Positions 1 through 7,308 are shown, counted from the first letter of the stretch. The stretch: 34,461 bases of DNA from JAKLFA01 sp038222225 (GCA_038222225.1 JBBRHV010000020.1:1-34461), one strand, 5' to 3'. Notes: a model not told the origin generated them from the sequence alone. Program-made: numbers and translations.

Positions 1-944
1 ATATGCTGCTCACGGGCCTGAAGGGTATTGACAAAAGACCGCCGCCCCTGTCCATCGACGGTCTCACCAACGATACGGCCGGGCATTTTCCGGATATATT
101 TTCTCTGCGTGGTCATAAATCCCAAATAAGGCCCGCCGAAACTGAGCGGCAGCCCCAGACTCTGGCCTTCCCCTGTTGCAATATCAACACCCATCTCACC
201 CGGCGTTTTGATCATCCCTAACGCCACCGGATAAACACTTTGAATCACCAACGCCCCGTGGGCATGGGCCATACCGACAATGTCACTATGATCGTCAATC
301 GCGCCAAAAAAATTCGGGTTCTGAAGGATCACGGCAGAGGTCTGTCCATCCAAAAGCTCTTGAATACGTTTGCGGTCACTTTGACCATGCGCCGGCTCAA
401 CCTCAATAAATTCAATATTCAGATTGTCCGTATAGGAACGGATCATTTTTCGATAAATCGGGCTGACCCCGCCGTCCATGATCACCCGGTTGCGTCCATT
501 GATGCGCAAAGCCATCATCATCGCCTCATACAATGCCGTCCCGCCGTCATACAAGGACGCGTTAGAGACCTCCATATCCGTCAAGGCGCACATCGAGCTC
601 TGATATTCATAAAGAGCCTGCAGCGTGCCCTGGGAGCACTCCGGCTGATAGGGCGTATAGGCCGTCAAAAACTCGCCGCGGCTGATCAAAGACGGGATCA
701 CCGCCGGAATATAATGGTCATAATACCCTCCTCCGACAAACAGCAACAAATCCTGGGCATTCTGACGGGCAAGACCGCGCACATATTCGACGACTTCATA
801 CTCGGAACGGCCCTGAGGAAGATCGAAAGTTTTAGGCCGATGGCGAGGCTGAATATCTTTAAAAAGATCCTCAATTTCGCAGACTCCGATCGCGGCAAGC
901 ATGCTTCGAATATCGTCCTCTGTATTAGCAATATAGGGGTTCAA
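1..944 (-). CDS. gcvPA: Glycine dehydrogenase (decarboxylating) subunit 1, partial
   Basis: This is the N-terminal part of the P protein of the glycine cleavage system, the PLP enzyme that decarboxylates glycine and passes the aminomethyl group to the lipoyl arm of GcvH. About 314 codons are present and the 3' end lies beyond the left edge; the family is usually near 440-450 residues. Visible motifs include RHRPKTFDLPQG-type N-terminal sequence, LLFVGGGYYDHYIPAVIP, TAYTPYQPECSQGTLQALYE and GRIVGETVDGQGRR, all typical of the split (alpha) P subunit rather than the fused enzyme. No in-frame ATG exists near the start. I chose TTG at 944 because AAAGGTG lies six bases upstream; GTG at 953 is an alternative. 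It is the third gene of a gcvT-gcvH-gcvPA operon, and gcvPB is presumably just outside the window. The family call is firm, the start uncertain. Confidence 0.93.
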   Translation of the reverse strand, partial: MNPYIANTEDDIRSMLAAIGVCEIEDLFKDIQPRHRPKTFDLPQGRSEYEVVEYVRGLARQNAQDLLLFVGGGYYDHYIPAVIPSLISRGEFLTAYTPYQPECSQGTLQALYEYQSSMCALTDMEVSNASLYDGGTALYEAMMMALRINGRNRVIMDGGVSPIYRKMIRSYTDNLNIEFIEVEPAHGQSDRKRIQELLDGQTSAVILQNPNFFGAIDDHSDIVGMAHAHGALVIQSVYPVALGMIKTPGEMGVDIATGEGQSLGLPLSFGGPYLGFMTTQRKYIRKMPGRIVGETVDGQGRRSFVNTLQAREQH

Positions 945-1028
945 AATAGACACCTTTCTCACATTTTTATCATCATGCTTCACAAACCAGGCGGATTCTG
1001 AAGGCGAGATTCCATGAACGTCAGCAAC

Positions 1029-1415
1029 TCATTCTAAACTTTCCAAATAGGTCCGGTATTCCTCGGCGCCCATCAGCTTCGTCGCTTCATCCTCGGCTGC
1101 GACTTGCAGCTTAGCAATCCAGCCCAGCCCGTAACAACTCTTATTGAGTAGTGCCGGATTATCTTGCAGCTCCGTGTTGACCTCAATAACTTTTCCGCTT
1201 AAAGGTGAATAGACATCATTCGCCGCCTTCACCGATTCCACAGAAGCCAACTGCTCAAACTGTTCGACTTCCGCGTCCATATCAGGCAACTCAATAAATG
1301 TGATATCCCCTAAAGCATCCTGAGCATATTCGGTAATCCCGACGGTTGCAACACCGTCATCAATGGACACCCACTCATGCTCCTTGGTATAGTACAAATG
1401 ATCCATCACCTCCAT
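1029..1415 (-). CDS. gcvH: Glycine cleavage system H protein
   Basis: This is the lipoyl carrier protein that shuttles the aminomethyl group from the P protein to GcvT and then the reduced lipoate to lipoamide dehydrogenase. The 128 residues match the normal family length. The segment LYYTKEHEWVSIDDG at residues 7-21 and ASVESVKAANDVYSP at 57-71 are diagnostic; Lys63 in the latter is the expected lipoylation site. The start at 1415 is supported by AAGGAG eight bases upstream; an internal ATG three codons later has a Shine-Dalgarno-like GGAGG too close to use. It lies 18 bases after gcvT and 84 bases before the gcvPA start, so it is co-transcribed with both. Confidence 0.97.
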   Translation of the reverse strand: MEVMDHLYYTKEHEWVSIDDGVATVGITEYAQDALGDITFIELPDMDAEVEQFEQLASVESVKAANDVYSPLSGKVIEVNTELQDNPALLNKSCYGLGWIAKLQVAAEDEATKLMGAEEYRTYLESLE

Positions 1416-1433
1416 GATAACAACTCCTTTTAT

Positions 1434-2519
1434 TTAAGCTTTTAATGAACCATTTTTATATATAGGCCGGCTGACAACCTGTGCCGGCGTTCGCATGTCA
1501 TCGTGTCCAAAACTGATCTGCTGCCCCACCTCAACTCCGGCCCGCTCCACAAACGCTAAACCGATTCCCCTGCTTAACGCCGGACTAAATGTCCCGCTGG
1601 AAACTTTTCCGGCAAGGCTCCCCGCCGCGTCATAAACATCCAGCCCTTCTCGAGGTGACCGGCGAGAATCCGAAACAAAACACACCACTTTATATTTTAA
1701 ACCGGACTCTTTCTGTTTCAGCAAAGCCGGCTTGCCGATGAAATCTTTATCCCAACAGATAAACGGATTCAGCCCCGCCTCCAGCGGTGAACGGCCATCA
1801 TCCAGTTCATGTCCATAAAGACTATAACCCATTTCAATACGCAAAACATCGCGGGACCCCAAACCAGCCGGCTGCGCACCCAACTCCAATAACTTTTGCC
1901 AAAGCGCCACAACCTTCTCAGCTGAAATATAAATCTCATACCCCAGTTCACCGGTATATCCTGTGCGGCTCACGATGACACGCTCATCCAAAAGTGAAAA
2001 CTCAGCAAACGTATAATACGAAAGTTTTTCAATTCCCGCAAGAAGCGGTTTTAAAAATTCCCTGGAACAGGGGCCCTGCACATCCAGCTTGCCGGTCCGA
2101 TCAGAAATATCCTGAAAACACGCCGGGTCCTTCAGCTGCCCCAGAATATGGGCTTTATCCTTTTCGATCGTTGAACCGTTGACCACCAGCATCCACTTTT
2201 CCGGCTGCAAACGAAACACGATCAAATCATCGATCACGCCGCCTTGGCTGTTGAGCATCGCTCCATACCGGCAGCTCTGCACCGGCAGATCATTTAATGA
2301 CTGGGTCACAATCCGGTCTAACCCCGTCGACCGGGCATCGCCCTCAATGATAAATTCCCCCATATGACAGATATCAAAGACCGCCACATCCTGACGGACA
2401 GCCTTGTATTCCGCGATAATGCTTTCATACTGAACCGGCATATCCCATCCCCCGAAGGGAACCATTTTTGCCTGCAGCCTGAGATGCTCATTATATATAG
2501 GTGTTTGCTTTAACGGCAT
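1434..2519 (-). CDS. gcvT: Glycine cleavage system T protein (aminomethyltransferase)
   Basis: GcvT transfers the methylene group from the aminomethyl-lipoyl arm of GcvH to tetrahydrofolate, releasing ammonia and making 5,10-methylene-THF. The 361 residues are full length. Recognisable segments are the N-terminal PFGGWDMPVQY (residues 21-31), DICHMGEF (49-56), a folate-binding core with SRTGYTGELGYEIYI, and the C-terminal barrel with SRRSPREGLDVYD. The ATG is preceded by AAGAAG at a five-base spacing. It is the first gene of the gcvT-gcvH-gcvPA operon, directly behind the promoter at 2568-2596. The short leader leaves no room for a glycine riboswitch. Confidence 0.97.
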   Translation of the reverse strand: MPLKQTPIYNEHLRLQAKMVPFGGWDMPVQYESIIAEYKAVRQDVAVFDICHMGEFIIEGDARSTGLDRIVTQSLNDLPVQSCRYGAMLNSQGGVIDDLIVFRLQPEKWMLVVNGSTIEKDKAHILGQLKDPACFQDISDRTGKLDVQGPCSREFLKPLLAGIEKLSYYTFAEFSLLDERVIVSRTGYTGELGYEIYISAEKVVALWQKLLELGAQPAGLGSRDVLRIEMGYSLYGHELDDGRSPLEAGLNPFICWDKDFIGKPALLKQKESGLKYKVVCFVSDSRRSPREGLDVYDAAGSLAGKVSSGTFSPALSRGIGLAFVERAGVEVGQQISFGHDDMRTPAQVVSRPIYKNGSLKA

Positions 2520-2567
2520 AAAAACTTCTTGTGAACTTTGTTTATACAGGATGTTTATTCGCGAGTT

Positions 2568-2596
2568 ATCTTATTAAATTCCATTTTAATTGTAAA
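2568..2596 (-). promoter_or_regulatory. Predicted sigma-70 promoter of the gcvTHP operon
   Basis: Read leftward, TTTACA (2591-2596) is followed by a 17-base spacer and TAAGAT (2568-2573). This is a good match to the -35/-10 consensus with the ideal spacing. The start site would fall near 2561, giving a leader of about 40 bases before gcvT. No start-site data exist; the call rests on motif and position only. Confidence 0.7.
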
Positions 2597-2724
2597 GGAG
2601 ATTTCATAGATAATGCAAAAGAACTACTAGGACTACAGAGAACTATTAACTTACTTCTAAAATCCTTGAAATCTACCGGGAAACCGCTCAAACCTCACCT
2701 TAATTTAAATACTAGCGAAAACTG

Positions 2725-2742
2725 GCGCGCCTGGAGGGATTC
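2725..2742. repeat. 18-base copy of the tRNA-Arg 3' end (possible old attachment site)
   Basis: The sequence GCGCGCCTGGAGGGATTC at 2725-2742 repeats exactly at 2846-2863, where it covers the discriminator, the 3' acceptor strand and half of the T arm of tRNA-Arg. The offset is 121 bases. Duplication of a tRNA 3' end is what site-specific integration leaves behind, since integrases often use this part of a tRNA gene as att site. Only about 100 bases of palindromic DNA now lie between the copies, so any element is gone. A decayed tandem tRNA or a local duplication would look similar. Confidence 0.6.
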
Positions 2743-2759
2743 CCCTAACGGGACTCCCT
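2735..2759. repeat. Inverted repeat (hairpin 1 of 3)
   Basis: AGGGATTCCC (2735-2744) pairs with GGGACTCCCT (2750-2759) around the loop CTAAC, with one mismatch in ten. It begins inside the tRNA-end copy. There is no T-run behind it in either direction, so it does not look like a terminator on its own. It is the first of three consecutive palindromes that fill the space up to tRNA-Arg. Confidence 0.6.
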
Positions 2760-2767
2760 TTGGTCGC

Positions 2768-2790
2768 GAACCTATGCGAAGCATAGGTTC
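2768..2790. repeat. Inverted repeat (hairpin 2 of 3)
   Basis: GAACCTATGC (2768-2777) and GCATAGGTTC (2781-2790) form a perfect ten-base stem with a three-base loop, followed on the plus strand by TTTCTATT. It is too short and AT-balanced for certain function. It could be part of a palindromic intergenic element together with its neighbours, or a weak terminator for rightward reads. Confidence 0.6.
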
Positions 2791-2806
2791 TTTCTATTCA
2801 AATCCT

Positions 2807-2846
2807 CTTTTTATTGGGAAGCCCTTTAGGGTTTCCCAATAAAAAG
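2807..2846 (-). terminator. Strong, probably bidirectional terminator behind tRNA-Arg (hairpin 3 of 3)
   Basis: The arms 2807-2824 and 2829-2846 pair over 18 bases with a single mismatch around the loop TTTA. The core GGGAA/TTCCC plus GGG/CCC is GC-rich and the outer ends are A-runs pairing with T-runs, so either strand gives a stem ending in uridines. The hairpin begins one base beyond the tRNA discriminator base, so it very likely ends the tRNA-Arg transcript and shields the gcv promoter. No other function is evident. The whole stretch 2520-2846 therefore holds the gcv leader and promoter, a tRNA-end copy and three palindromes, and no convincing gene. Confidence 0.75.
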
Positions 2847-2920
2847 CGCGCCTGGAGGGATTCGAACCCCCGACACCCTGCTCCGAAGGCAGGTGCTCTA
2901 TCCAGCTGAGCTACAGGCGC
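2847..2920 (-). tRNA. tRNA-Arg (anticodon TCG)
   Basis: The complement folds into a complete cloverleaf: acceptor GCGCCTG/CAGGCGC with discriminator G, D arm GCTC/GAGC, anticodon stem CCTGC/GCAGG with loop CTTCGGA, and T arm ending in TTCGAAT. The anticodon TCG reads CGA and related arginine codons. CCA is not encoded; the next bases are CTTTTT of the terminator hairpin. It has its own promoter at 2931-2958. Confidence 0.97.
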
Positions 2921-2930
2921 AAGTGTTGCC

Positions 2931-2958
2931 ATTATAACAACCCCTTTTAAATTGGCAA
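2931..2958 (-). promoter_or_regulatory. Promoter of tRNA-Arg
   Basis: On the leftward strand TTGCCA (2953-2958) is followed after 16 bases by a perfect TATAAT (2931-2936), ten bases before the tRNA 5' end at 2920. Position and sequence fit a strong sigma-70 tRNA promoter with a start only a few bases before the mature end. Confidence 0.8.
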
Positions 2959-2995
2959 GAGGCTTTTTCTCTACCGATTCTTTAAAATGGCTCTA

Positions 2996-3025
2996 TTGAC
3001 TTGAATTTCCTTTAAAAAATATTCA
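2996..3025 (+). promoter_or_regulatory. Possible promoter of the zinc-ribbon membrane protein gene
   Basis: TTGACT (2996-3001) and TATTCA (3020-3025) are separated by 18 bases and lie about 40 bases before the ATG at 3067. The -35 is good and the -10 mediocre. It stands back to back with the tRNA-Arg promoter. Confidence 0.45.
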
Positions 3026-3066
3026 CTTGAAAGGATTTCCATTCCAAGCTACATTAAAGAACGCCG

Positions 3067-3801
3067 ATGAAAGCCTGTCCTAAATGTGATAATTTGTTTC
3101 AGGAACAAACCATGGCTTGCCCCAAATGCCAGGTTCGCCTGCTTGAAATTTCACTGCCCGAGGCTATCAAGCGCTCCAACGTTAAATCGTTTCAAAAGGC
3201 AATTCTCGGCGGCGACACTCAAGACCTTCCTGATGAGCATATTCAATATCATATCCGCAGTTTTCTGGGAGACCGCTCCCTGTTTTTGGATTTTGATATT
3301 CAAAAAAACCGCATCAAACATGGACGCAAACTCAAACGCTTTTTAATCGCCCCCCTCAACATGACTTGCGTCTTCAACATCCCCTGGCTGGTCTTCAACA
3401 TTTTATGTTCCAACATCTTCCACTTAACTCATTTGAAATACTGTCAGCGCTGTGACTGCAAATACATTCCCAGAAAACATTCTGAAAATGAATGCGATTA
3501 TAATATTGAATATTTTCACATCCTGACCGACATCCTCAACGGTCAAATTATTCATCGCCGCTCTTTCTACCAAAGTTATGCGCTGGAGCAAACCTATAAA
3601 AAGAAACGCAGCGCCTACACGGACCTGTTCTGCCGGAAAGTCCGCTGGGAAGCGTTCTGGGATATTGCCTCGATCACCTTATCGGTTTTGTTCTGGGTCT
3701 TTATTATCGTCTTTGTGGCGTATCCGATGGCGCTGGATCTGACGCAAAAATTGATGCACATCGATGCTTATGAATTCTCGCTTCCGTCCTTCAGCCAATA
3801 A
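3067..3801 (+). CDS. Zinc-ribbon membrane protein of unknown function
   Basis: I do not recognise this 244-residue protein as a named family. It begins with a CxxC pair at Cys4/Cys7 and another at Cys18/Cys21 (CPKC twice), a classic zinc-ribbon knuckle spacing. A second cysteine group, CQRCDCKYIPRKHSENEC, lies near residues 134-151. Hydrophobic stretches occur near 92-118 (possibly membrane-embedded) and at about 197-225, the latter a clear transmembrane helix, so the zinc ribbons probably face the cytoplasm. The ATG has only a weak purine-rich stretch (AAAGAACG) upstream. It is a lone rightward gene, convergent with xseB, whose end is 43 bases away. Homology searches on the part after the first zinc ribbon would be needed to say more. 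Confidence 0.75.
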   Translation: MKACPKCDNLFQEQTMACPKCQVRLLEISLPEAIKRSNVKSFQKAILGGDTQDLPDEHIQYHIRSFLGDRSLFLDFDIQKNRIKHGRKLKRFLIAPLNMTCVFNIPWLVFNILCSNIFHLTHLKYCQRCDCKYIPRKHSENECDYNIEYFHILTDILNGQIIHRRSFYQSYALEQTYKKKRSAYTDLFCRKVRWEAFWDIASITLSVLFWVFIIVFVAYPMALDLTQKLMHIDAYEFSLPSFSQ

Positions 3802-3844
3802 AAACAGTTTTTTCCATCTCCCTCTTCAAGCAGCCCTGTACCGG

Positions 3845-4045
3845 TTATCCTTCCTTCTCAAATGCCTCGACAATCGATTTCACATCCAATTCCGCTTTCT
3901 CAATCTTTTCCTTGCAGGTCTTAATCAAATTTACCGCCTCTTTGACCTTCTTTGAAAGTTCATCAACGTCAATATCCTCATTTTCGATCTGACTGATAAT
4001 GTCCGTCAGCTTTTTCATGGCTTGACTATATTTTACTTCGGCCAC
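3845..4045 (-). CDS. xseB: Exodeoxyribonuclease VII small subunit
   Basis: XseB is the small helical subunit; several copies bind one XseA to form exonuclease VII, which degrades single-stranded DNA from both ends into oligonucleotides. The 66 residues are mostly amphipathic helix with the family pattern KKLTDIISQIENEDIDVDEL followed by a lysine/glutamate-rich second helix. The start is GTG at 4045, with AGGGGGG five bases upstream. It follows xseA by 21 bases on the same strand, the usual pairing. Confidence 0.93.
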   Translation of the reverse strand: MAEVKYSQAMKKLTDIISQIENEDIDVDELSKKVKEAVNLIKTCKEKIEKAELDVKSIVEAFEKEG

Positions 4046-4066
4046 GCGTCCCCCCTTTATTTAAAA

Positions 4067-5374
4067 TTAACCCACCGTACTTTGAAATGCCCCATCGGAA
4101 ATTTGATGCTCAACCCGGTCACCCTTCTTGACATCAGAAACACTGCGGACCAATGTTCCATCCAAAAAACGTGTAATACCAAATCCCTTCCTGCAGACCA
4201 CCAGAGGATCCGCCATGGCAACAAGCCGTTTGGCATGTTCCAGGCGTTCATGCCCGTTTTTAAATGCGGCCTGAACGGCATCGGCAAAAGCTTCTTTTTC
4301 TTCCTGCCATTTCTGCCTGCGGCGCTGAAGCTGATCGAGCGGCAAACGCAACAGCACGTCAGAAAAACGCAGGAGCCTGCGGTCATGATCCTTCAAAAAG
4401 ATCTGCGTGCCGGATTGAAGATCCAAAGCCATCGACCGAACGGCCTCTTTCTGCTGAACCAAACGCTGTGACGCGCAATCAATCACATTCAAAAAACGTT
4501 CTTCCAAAACCGTCATCGCATCTTGCACGCGCTCAACCAAAAAACGGGCAATGGCCGTAGGTGTTTTCTGATAAGTGTGGGCCGCCAAATCCGTGATTGT
4601 AATGTTGATCTCATGTCCGATCCCGCTCAGCACAGGCAAACGGCAGGCCGCAATTTTCTCTGCGATCTTTTGCGAATCAAAACAACTCAAATCCGCAAGC
4701 GACCCACCTCCGCGCGTAATGACAATGGCATCGAGTCTTGGCAGCCTCTGCAGCTCATCCAAGGCCTGACAGACATCATCTTCGGACCCCTTGCCCTGCA
4801 TCTGGGCGTTGCGATAAACCAGCGAAAATCCCAGCCCGCTTAACTTTAGTTCTGACAAAAAATCATTATACGCGGCTGAATCATAGGCTGTGATCAATCC
4901 AATATTCAGAGGAATTTCAGGAATCCGCAAGATCTTATTTTGATCAAGCGTCCCCTTTTTCTTTAAAAGAGCCACCAGCCGCTGTTTTTCTTGAGCGATC
5001 TTCCCCAGCGTATAAGACGGGTCCAGGCTTTCGACAACCAGACGCACAGAACCATGCGGCGGATAAAAATCAACTTTGCACAAAAACCTCACTTCAATAT
5101 CATCTTTCAGGTCAAACGGATGGCCGTTATCAGCCAGCAGCTTCTCAAGATAGGCCTTGCGATTGGAAAAGATCACCAGCCCGATCTGAGCTTTGATCTC
5201 CTGTGTTTCCAAATCCTTTTCGCATAAATTGAAAAAGACGTGTTTCTTGAGACGGGAACGGTCATAGCCCTGAATCTCTCCGCACACCCAGACCGCTTGA
5301 GGAAACCCCATCTGAAGGACTTCCTGAATGAGCAGATTCAATTGCGAGACTGTAAAAAGTGCTTGTTTGTCCAT
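4067..5374 (-). CDS. xseA: Exodeoxyribonuclease VII large subunit
   Basis: XseA is the catalytic subunit of exonuclease VII. From the chosen start the protein has 435 residues, the usual size. The N-terminal OB-fold carries the typical FTVSQLNLLIQEVL and VWVCGEIQGY. The catalytic domain shows AIVITRGGGSLADLSCFD and PVLSGIGHEINITITD, then KTPTAIA, which are hallmarks of the family; the C-terminal part is the long coiled coil that holds XseB. I prefer ATG at 5374 over the TTG nine bases upstream; neither has a clear ribosome site, so translation may be coupled to sixA, whose stop is 12 bases before. Confidence 0.95.
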   Translation of the reverse strand: MDKQALFTVSQLNLLIQEVLQMGFPQAVWVCGEIQGYDRSRLKKHVFFNLCEKDLETQEIKAQIGLVIFSNRKAYLEKLLADNGHPFDLKDDIEVRFLCKVDFYPPHGSVRLVVESLDPSYTLGKIAQEKQRLVALLKKKGTLDQNKILRIPEIPLNIGLITAYDSAAYNDFLSELKLSGLGFSLVYRNAQMQGKGSEDDVCQALDELQRLPRLDAIVITRGGGSLADLSCFDSQKIAEKIAACRLPVLSGIGHEINITITDLAAHTYQKTPTAIARFLVERVQDAMTVLEERFLNVIDCASQRLVQQKEAVRSMALDLQSGTQIFLKDHDRRLLRFSDVLLRLPLDQLQRRRQKWQEEKEAFADAVQAAFKNGHERLEHAKRLVAMADPLVVCRKGFGITRFLDGTLVRSVSDVKKGDRVEHQISDGAFQSTVG

Positions 5375-5386
5375 GAGGGTCAAAAT

Positions 5387-5851
5387 TTAATCCATAACGT
5401 CATCGGGCGAGACCAGCTCCGTCACGCGCCAGCACAGGTCTTCTTTTTCCCGTGTTAGACACGCAGCCATACCCGTTAATAATTTAAAGGAACCCCGTTC
5501 TTCTTTGGTTAAATATTGAATCAACGCCGGTATAAACGGCAGATGGCTGACGATGATAAAATCCCCGGATGAAGAATTTAAATCCTCTGCCACGCTGCGC
5601 GGATCGGCATTGGGTGTCAGGTCATCTCGCTGACGAATTTCGATATCCGGGCATACCGCCGCTTTCAAAATTTCAGCAGACTCCAAAGCTCGTTTTTTAG
5701 GACTGCTCCAAAGCCTCCCGACCTGAAGACTCTGCCGATTCAAATACCGTGAAATTACCCGAATCTGTTTTGTCCCCAAAACGCTCAATGGCTGAGTGAG
5801 ATCCATTTCCTCGTGAATATAATCACCATGTCGGATCAAAAAAAGACGCAT
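5387..5851 (-). CDS. sixA: SixA-type phosphohistidine phosphatase
   Basis: This histidine phosphatase acts on phosphohistidine in proteins such as HPt domains or PTS components. The 154 residues start MRLFLIRHGDYIHEE with the catalytic RHG motif at residues 7-9, contain SSPKKRALESAEIL, and end with the second catalytic histidine in VSHLPFIP, which together match SixA. An open frame extends 65 codons further upstream, but that part reads antisense-like through the macrodomain gene. The ATG at 5851 has GAGAGGG nine bases before it, so I use it. It lies 40 bases after the macrodomain gene and 12 bases before xseA. The exact substrate cannot be read from sequence. Confidence 0.88.
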   Translation of the reverse strand: MRLFLIRHGDYIHEEMDLTQPLSVLGTKQIRVISRYLNRQSLQVGRLWSSPKKRALESAEILKAAVCPDIEIRQRDDLTPNADPRSVAEDLNSSSGDFIIVSHLPFIPALIQYLTKEERGSFKLLTGMAACLTREKEDLCWRVTELVSPDDVMD

Positions 5852-5891
5852 AGCTGATTGCCCTCTCAATGCGGCCGTGACCTTAAGTCCC

Positions 5892-6401
5892 TCAAACATC
5901 AATGAACAAAGAATAGCGTTTGTAATCATCAGAAGAAAAACAGCAGAACACGATCTTTTCAAAATCACCGGAATGACTTTCGAGAAAACTCTGAACAGTT
6001 TTGACGGCAATGCGGACGGCCATATCTTTCGGGAACCGATAAACACCGGTACTGATGCAGGGAAATGCGATGCTTCGGATTTTATGCTCTACCGCGATCT
6101 CCAAACTTCGCCGATAACAACTCTCCAACAACTCCGGCTCTCCCCTTTTTCCTCCGGACCAAACCGGCCCAACCGCATGAATCACAAACGTTGCCGCCAG
6201 CTGATAACCGCGGGTGAGCTTAGCATCCCCCGTGTCACATCCGTCAAGCATCCGGCATTCCTTCAGCAACTCCGGCCCGGCTGCCCGATGAATCGCCCCA
6301 TCCACGCCCCCGCCCCCTAAAAGTGTTCTGTTTGCAGCATTCACAACCGCCTCGACCGCTAATTGGGTAATATCGCCTTGGACAGCCTGAATGCGCCGCA
6401 C
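5892..6401 (-). CDS. Macrodomain ADP-ribose/O-acetyl-ADP-ribose hydrolase
   Basis: The protein of 169 residues is a single macrodomain of the YmdB/MacroD type, which hydrolyses O-acetyl-ADP-ribose or removes ADP-ribose from acidic residues. The ligand loops are intact: QGDITQLAVEAVVNAANRTL at residues 8-27, GGGGVDGAIHRAAG at 29-42, THAVGP-like VIHAVGPVW, and FPCISTGVYRFP. The start is GTG, and its G is shared with the TAG stop of the upstream zinc-finger gene, a one-base overlap that suggests coupled translation. Adjacent sixA makes a pair of small modification-removing enzymes. Family certain, physiological substrate unknown. Confidence 0.92.
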   Translation of the reverse strand: MRRIQAVQGDITQLAVEAVVNAANRTLLGGGGVDGAIHRAAGPELLKECRMLDGCDTGDAKLTRGYQLAATFVIHAVGPVWSGGKRGEPELLESCYRRSLEIAVEHKIRSIAFPCISTGVYRFPKDMAVRIAVKTVQSFLESHSGDFEKIVFCCFSSDDYKRYSLFIDV

Positions 6402-7177
6402 TAGAACGGGTCCTCTTCCTCCGGCTTTACCACTTTATATACAAGCACTTTTCCGCCGGTTGTTAATTCAAAAACAGACTTTTCTGGATCTTGAGGAACG
6501 GCGCGCACCTTATACGATGTCGCGTCAGAATTGCACGTAAATGTATAACTATAAAAAGTCGCGTCACAATACAGCCGTTCCAAATACGGAGGCTCTTCAA
6601 AATACAGCTGCGATATGTCGTCAGGATAATAGCCATATGTTTTGTGAAATGACTCCAAGCCCAGCGCCATATCCTTTAATGCTCTTTGGGCCTTCCACTC
6701 CAGGGAGTTCATGATCATAGGAAGCAGCTGCTGATGAATCATGATTTTCCAGGCATCCGGACCAACAACAAAAAAAGCAGAAACAAATATAATCAGCACA
6801 CACAATGCGGTCATGAGTTCCGGAAAAGGATCGGTTTGAATAACGTCCCGATTATTAATGCGGCAGGCGGTCGCATAGGCATCATAAATCCCGTAAAACC
6901 AAGGCACAATGAGCCAGCAGGTGCTTAAGACAATCAGTCCCTTAAAAAGCTGTCCGTTGTAAAACTGTCCAACCCCCGGAATGATGCTTAAAAGAGCCGC
7001 AAAAAGCGGATTGCGGTAATAGACCGGCTTGCCCCTGACCGGTTTCTTCCCTTCGGGGCTACAGGCCTTGCATAAAATATACCCCCGAAATGTCGATGCA
7101 CAGTCTGCGCATAACGCCACTCCACACTGCACGCATTTATCAACAGCCAGTCGCTTGCTGTGAATATAGCAAAACAT
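6401..7177 (-). CDS. B-box zinc finger / TM2-like membrane protein with pseudopilin-like C-terminus
   Basis: The 258-residue protein has an unusual domain order. Residues 3-39 hold eight possible zinc ligands (Cys3, His6, Cys15, Cys18, Cys23, Cys26, Cys36, Cys39), a B-box-like finger. Residues 56-95 read NPLFAALLSIIPGVGQFYNG and then a second hydrophobic run, the two-helix TM2-like module. Another membrane helix lies at about 121-138. The rest, from about 160, contains ALGLESFHKTYGYYPDDISQ, which resembles the globular part of type II secretion/type IV pilus minor pilins (helix, then a YYP turn), although no prepilin cleavage motif precedes it. The ATG has AGGGGG five bases upstream. Its function is not established. 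Confidence 0.8.
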   Translation of the reverse strand: MFCYIHSKRLAVDKCVQCGVALCADCASTFRGYILCKACSPEGKKPVRGKPVYYRNPLFAALLSIIPGVGQFYNGQLFKGLIVLSTCWLIVPWFYGIYDAYATACRINNRDVIQTDPFPELMTALCVLIIFVSAFFVVGPDAWKIMIHQQLLPMIMNSLEWKAQRALKDMALGLESFHKTYGYYPDDISQLYFEEPPYLERLYCDATFYSYTFTCNSDATSYKVRAVPQDPEKSVFELTTGGKVLVYKVVKPEEEDPF

Positions 7178-7213
7178 CCATCCCCCTTAGATTATGTATG
7201 GATTTATTGTAAC

Positions 7214-7229
7214 AAAAAAGCCACCGGCT
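7214..7229 (-). terminator. Possible weak terminator after the short MORN-repeat gene
   Basis: On the leftward strand AGCC-GGT-GGCT is followed by six T residues. The stem is only four pairs, so efficiency is doubtful. It lies 80 bases after the stop of the gene at 7309 and just before the next leftward gene, where a terminator would be expected. Confidence 0.35.
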
Positions 7230-7308
7230 CCAAAGCCTTTTATGAATCTCTTTGATGAAGGAAAATTCTTGAAAATAAATCGGCAAGAAGAATGATCCGT
7301 GGACCCCT

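Noticed and set aside
240..1001. 253-codon plus-strand frame
   Set aside because: It is the antisense shadow of gcvPA, whose conserved motifs are unmistakable.
2531..2842. Plus-strand open frame of 103 codons
   Set aside because: It crosses the gcv promoter, the tRNA-end copy and three hairpins, and has no ribosome site; at most its middle is a decayed integrase tail.
2520..2846. Possible glycine riboswitch before gcvT
   Set aside because: The predicted leader is only about 40 bases and no aptamer-like core is visible.
5852..6046. 65-codon N-terminal extension of sixA
   Set aside because: It lies inside the macrodomain gene, and the catalytic domain starts exactly at the ATG with a good ribosome site.
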